A stretch of DNA of 8,315 nucleotides from Actinomycetota bacterium. Its GTDB lineage: Bacteria; Actinomycetota; Thermoleophilia; Solirubrobacterales; Solirubrobacteraceae. Below the pieces are notes generated by a model. The model was not told the origin of the DNA. It made no database searches and was given only the letters and a program-made list of their open reading frames with translations. Of the stretch, positions 5,158-8,315 are shown in pieces. Position 1 is the stretch's first letter. Every line of letters starts with the position of its first letter. The DNA lies in contig WLNX01000070.1 of NCBI GenBank assembly GCA_009699565.1, positions 1 to 8,315 of the forward strand, given 5' to 3'. The position numbers and the translations under genes are program-made.

Positions 5158-7293
5158 GTGGAAACGACGCCCCGCGGCATCGGTGACGGCGCTCCCCTGG
5201 AGCGTTCCCAGCTGGCTGGAGCTCCGGTTCATTGGCCTTCCGTGAAGGCGATGGAGGAGACGGCTTCATACCCCGGCCGCAAAGCCAAAGAGGCCGCTGA
5301 GCATCTTGGGATAACAACGGTCGGCGGTCTGCTTCATCACCTGCCGCGCGACCGCAGGGAGGCCCGCACGGTCTCGACTCTCGTCGTCGGCGAGCAGGCG
5401 ACAGTCGTGGTCGAAGTTCGCTCGATCAGTTCACGCCCGGTGCGCCGGCGCGGGATGAGGCCGCTCGTGGAGGCGCTGGTGGCCGATGAGACGGGCCCGC
5501 TCCAAGTCACGTTCTTCAACCAGCCCTGGCTCGTCAAGCGATACCCGCCCGGCACCAGGCTTGTGCTTCACGGAACCTATGAGCTGCGCAACCGTTTCCG
5601 CGTCAGTTCGCACGCCCCAACTGCAGACGAAATTGGTGCGGGCGACGAGGTGGCGCACTACCCGACCGCCGAAGGCCTGTCGTCGACCCAGATACTCGCT
5701 GCGGTCAGGGAGCATCTGGGTGCGGCAAGGCTTGCCCCCGACCCGCTGCCAGGGCGGCTGCGCGCACGCCACAGGCTCCCCGACCTGCCGTCGGCGCTGA
5801 TCGCCGGACACAGTGGCCAGTTGGAGGAAGCCCGACGCAGGCTGGCGTTCGACGAGCTCTTCTATGTCCAGCTCGATCTTCTGCGCCGCCGCTCGCGCCG
5901 GGCGATCGAAGTGGGAGCTCCAGCGTTGGAGGGGGAGGGGGACGGGCCTCAGAGCGGCCTCGTCGAGCGCTGGAAGAGCGAGCAGCTCCCCTTCAACTTG
6001 ACCTCCGACCAAGAGCGGGCGCTCGGCGTCGTCCTGAGCGACCTCGGCCGCAGCCACCCGATGCAGCGGCTGCTGATGGGCGAGGTGGGGTCGGGCAAGA
6101 CCGTGATTGCCCTGGCGGCGATGCTGCGCGCGGTCGAGCACGGCCAGCAGGCGGCGATGATGGCCCCAACCGAGACGCTGGCCAATCAGCACTTCGCAAC
6201 CCTTCAGACGCTGATTGGTTCGCTCAACATCCCGATCGCGCTGTTGACCGGGTCGACTCCGGCTGCCCGGCGGCGCGACATGCTCGGCAAACTTGCTTCG
6301 GGCGAACTGGCAATCATTGTCGGCACCCACGCTCTGATCGAGGATGACGTTCTATTTGACCGCCTCGCGGTAGTCGTGGTCGACGAGCAGCACCGGTTCG
6401 GCGTGCGCCAGCGCAGCGCCCTTGATGCGAAGGCCGCCGGATCGCCGCGGGAATCCGCGCCGCATGTCCTGCACATGACGGCCACACCAATCCCGCGGAC
6501 GCTGGCATTGCTTGGATACGGAGATCTCGACGTAACGGAACTGCGCGAACTGCCGAAGGGACGCAAGCCGATTCAAACCCACCTTGCCTCGGGCGAGCGC
6601 GATCGCGCCCGCGCCTACGAGCGGATCCGCGAGGAGCTGCGAGAAGGCCGGCAGGCTTTTGTCGTCTGCCCGCTCGTCGAAGAGTCGGAGGCGCTGCAGG
6701 CCCGTGCCGCGAGCGCCGAATTTGAGCGGCTCGAGGCCGGCGAGTTCGAGGACTTTCGCGTCGCCCTGATGCACGGCCAGATGCGCCCTGCGGAGAAGGC
6801 TGCGGCGATGGCCGCCTTCGCGGCCGGGGAGGTTGACGTGCTTGTAGCCACGACCGTCATTGAGGTTGGGGTTGACGTCCCAAACGCGACGGTGATGCTG
6901 ATTGAGAACGCCGAACGATACGGCCTTTCGCAGCTTCACCAGCTCCGTGGCCGGATTGGCCGCGGGGAGCACGCTTCGACCTGCCTCTGCTTCGGACCCA
7001 AGGAGTCCGAGCGCCTGACGGCCTTCGCTGCCCACAACGACGGTTTCAAGCTGGCGGAGATAGACCTGCAGCTTCGCGGCGAAGGCGAGCTGACCGGAAC
7101 GAGACAATCCGGGATGGCAGCCTTCCGCTTCGCGGTGATGCCCGACGACGGTGAGTTGCTCGAGCGCGCCCGGCTCAGCGCGCGCGAGATCCTTGAGCAA
7201 GACCCCGAGCTCGAGATGGCCGAGCACGTGCCGCTGCGTGAGGCGCTCGAAAGGGCTCGCGGCGAGATGACTGCCATCGCGATCGCCGCCTGA
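5158..7293 (+). CDS. recG: ATP-dependent DNA helicase RecG
   Basis: RecG is a superfamily 2 double-strand DNA translocase that regresses stalled replication forks and remodels Holliday junctions and R-loops. From GTG 5158 it has 711 residues, normal for the family. The N-terminal wedge domain with its OB fold covers about residues 40-170 and includes ADETGPLQVTFFNQPWLVKR. The helicase motifs follow: GEVGSGKT (308-315, Walker A), DEQHRFG (409-415, motif II in the RecG form), TATPIPRT (441-448, motif III), VATTVIEVGVDVP (563-575) and QLRGRIGRG (595-603, motif VI). The RecG-specific translocation motif GEGELTGTRQSG is at 641-652. All look intact. The start is uncertain: GTG 5122 overlaps fakA by 22 bases and ATG 5251 would remove 31 residues. 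I preferred 5158 because it follows the fakA stop closely and keeps the APVHWP segment. None has a clear ribosome binding site. Confidence 0.95.
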   Translation: METTPRGIGDGAPLERSQLAGAPVHWPSVKAMEETASYPGRKAKEAAEHLGITTVGGLLHHLPRDRREARTVSTLVVGEQATVVVEVRSISSRPVRRRGMRPLVEALVADETGPLQVTFFNQPWLVKRYPPGTRLVLHGTYELRNRFRVSSHAPTADEIGAGDEVAHYPTAEGLSSTQILAAVREHLGAARLAPDPLPGRLRARHRLPDLPSALIAGHSGQLEEARRRLAFDELFYVQLDLLRRRSRRAIEVGAPALEGEGDGPQSGLVERWKSEQLPFNLTSDQERALGVVLSDLGRSHPMQRLLMGEVGSGKTVIALAAMLRAVEHGQQAAMMAPTETLANQHFATLQTLIGSLNIPIALLTGSTPAARRRDMLGKLASGELAIIVGTHALIEDDVLFDRLAVVVVDEQHRFGVRQRSALDAKAAGSPRESAPHVLHMTATPIPRTLALLGYGDLDVTELRELPKGRKPIQTHLASGERDRARAYERIREELREGRQAFVVCPLVEESEALQARAASAEFERLEAGEFEDFRVALMHGQMRPAEKAAAMAAFAAGEVDVLVATTVIEVGVDVPNATVMLIENAERYGLSQLHQLRGRIGRGEHASTCLCFGPKESERLTAFAAHNDGFKLAEIDLQLRGEGELTGTRQSGMAAFRFAVMPDDGELLERARLSAREILEQDPELEMAEHVPLREALERARGEMTAIAIAA

Positions 7294-7832
7294 TGCGGGT
7301 AGTTGCAGGCGAGTTTGGCGGGCGCCGGCTCAAGGCTCCGAAGCCGTCCGTCACGAGGCCGACAAGCGACCGCGTACGCGAAGCTCTCTTCGCGACTCTC
7401 GGGGACGTCTCCGGCGCTCGGGTCTTGGATCTCTTCGCCGGATCGGGAGCGCTGGCAATCGAGGCGCTTTCGCGGGGTGCTGCCGAGGCCGTCCTCGTAG
7501 AGCGCGACCGCGGCGCAGCGAAGATAGTCGCGCAGAACCTTGACGGGCTCGATCTCGGGGAGCCGGCGGTTCGCTTAATTGAGCGGCCAGCCCGAGCCGC
7601 GCTGGAGGACGCGGCGCAACGCGGCGAGCTCTACGATCTCGTCTTCCTGGACCCTCCGTATCGCGAGTCTGCGATGCTCGGGGGCGACCCTGCGAAGGTG
7701 ATCGCACCGGTTTTGGCTGCAGGTGCGAGAATCGTCACAGAGAGCGATCGGCGCCAGCCGCTAGAAATCGACTTTCCAATGATCCACGAACGCCGCTATG
7801 GCGACACGCTGATTCGAATCCATCAAACATGA
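7293..7832 (+). CDS. rsmD: 16S rRNA (guanine966-N2)-methyltransferase RsmD
   Basis: RsmD methylates N2 of G966 in helix 31 of 16S rRNA, using S-adenosylmethionine, on the small ribosomal subunit or its assembly intermediates. The 179-residue protein begins with the family signature RVVAGEFGGRRLKAP (2-16) and TRPTSDRVREALF (21-33). The S-adenosylmethionine-binding motif I, VLDLFAGSGALAIEAL (44-59), follows. LVERDRGA (68-75) carries the acidic residue expected to contact the ribose. The N-methyltransferase catalytic motif is DPPY (120-123). Length and motif order are typical. Its ATG overlaps the recG stop by one base (TGATG) and its own stop overlaps the coaD start (ATGA), so it is probably translated by reinitiation. 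The rsmD-coaD pairing is very widespread in bacteria. Confidence 0.95.
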   Translation: MRVVAGEFGGRRLKAPKPSVTRPTSDRVREALFATLGDVSGARVLDLFAGSGALAIEALSRGAAEAVLVERDRGAAKIVAQNLDGLDLGEPAVRLIERPARAALEDAAQRGELYDLVFLDPPYRESAMLGGDPAKVIAPVLAAGARIVTESDRRQPLEIDFPMIHERRYGDTLIRIHQT

Positions 7833-8315
7833 CCCCACCCAAATCAATCGCAGTCTGCCCCGGCTCCTACGACCCGATAACTCGCGGGCACGTCGACGTC
7901 ATCGCGCGGGCTGCGGAAGTGTTCGACGAGGTAGTCGTCGCAGTCGTCAACCATCCGGTCCGCAAGGGATCGACGCTCTTCGACGTGACTGAGCGGATTG
8001 AGTTCATCGAAGACGCGATGGCAAACATCGCGAACGTCACCGCTTCGCCTTTCGACACCCTGATCGTCGACTTCGCGCGATCGATCGGCGCGAAAACGAT
8101 CGTCAAGGGCCTTCGCGCAATCTCGGACTTCGAGTACGAGACTGAGATGAACCAGCTCAACCGCCAGCAGGCGCCGGACATCGAGTCGCTCTACATGATG
8201 GCCAGTCCCCAGTTCAGCTTCATCAGCTCGAGCGGGATCAAGGAACTCGCCATCTTCGGAGGCAATATCGAAGAACTCGTGACACCAAAAGTTGCAGCCC
8301 GCTTGAAGGAAGAAC
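7829..8315 (+). CDS. coaD: Phosphopantetheine adenylyltransferase CoaD (3'-partial)
   Basis: CoaD catalyses the penultimate step of coenzyme A synthesis, transferring AMP from ATP to 4'-phosphopantetheine to give dephospho-CoA. The cytosolic enzyme is usually a hexamer. The visible 162 residues cover nearly all of the family length of about 160-170. The nucleotidyltransferase signature appears as PGSYDPITRGHVDVI (11-25), with the TxGH element at 18-21. VKGLRAISDFEYE (92-104) and a C-terminal FISSSG (131-136) contribute to ATP binding. No stop codon occurs before the right edge, so only the last few residues should be missing. Most homologues have Phe where this one has Tyr (GSYDP), a conservative change. 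The ATG overlaps the rsmD stop by four bases, so expression is probably coupled to rsmD. Confidence 0.95.
   Translation, partial: MTPPKSIAVCPGSYDPITRGHVDVIARAAEVFDEVVVAVVNHPVRKGSTLFDVTERIEFIEDAMANIANVTASPFDTLIVDFARSIGAKTIVKGLRAISDFEYETEMNQLNRQQAPDIESLYMMASPQFSFISSSGIKELAIFGGNIEELVTPKVAARLKEE

Noticed and set aside
4436..5317. 293-codon open frame on the minus strand
   Set aside because: It lies antisense to fakA and the start of recG, has no recognisable motif, and is an expected by-product of GC-rich codon use.
5431..6330. 299-codon open frame on the minus strand
   Set aside because: It is fully antisense to recG, whose motifs are intact. The Arg- and Gln-rich composition is typical of a shadow frame.
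6352..7227. 291-codon open frame on the minus strand
   Set aside because: It is antisense to the recG helicase motifs and shows no family signature or upstream signals.

Overview
The window is high-GC, densely packed bacterial DNA with every gene on the + strand. It looks like ordinary core genome of a high-GC actinobacterium. The style of the RecG and FakA proteins, the four-cysteine L28 and the start codons with little or no leader suggest the class Thermoleophilia (Solirubrobacterales or relatives). That placement is from memory of related sequences, not from a search. I see no mobile element, CRISPR array, RNA gene, toxin-antitoxin pair or defence island, and no gene-free stretch longer than about 40 bases.

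Region 1 (1-2886) is a riboflavin operon in Bacillus-like order: ribD (C-terminal reductase domain only, cut by the left edge), ribE, ribBA (bifunctional) and ribH. The stop and start codons touch or overlap at every junction, which points to one translationally coupled mRNA. Together the four proteins make riboflavin from GTP and ribulose 5-phosphate, apart from the dephosphorylation step, which is usually done by a separate HAD-family phosphatase. Any FMN riboswitch would lie upstream of the window.

Region 2 (2887-3270) holds one small gene for an unrecognised protein with a single membrane helix. It is flanked by two candidate promoters with -10 boxes so close to the ATG that the mRNAs would be leaderless or nearly so. 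This is the least explained part of the window.

Region 3 (3271-8315) is a housekeeping cluster: rpmB (ribosomal protein L28), fakA (ATP-binding subunit of fatty acid kinase, YloV family), recG (branched-DNA helicase), rsmD (16S rRNA m2G966 methyltransferase) and coaD (phosphopantetheine adenylyltransferase, cut by the right edge). The rpmB-fakA-recG-rsmD-coaD order resembles the rpmB-yloV-recG neighbourhood of Bacillus and the recG-rsmD-coaD order of many Gram-positives. Spacing is 13 bases or an overlap throughout, so this is probably a second operon linking ribosome, phospholipid and CoA functions with DNA repair.

I found no convincing new biological system. The best leads are the small membrane protein, the leaderless promoters around it, and a short lumazine synthase that lacks usual active-site-loop lysines.
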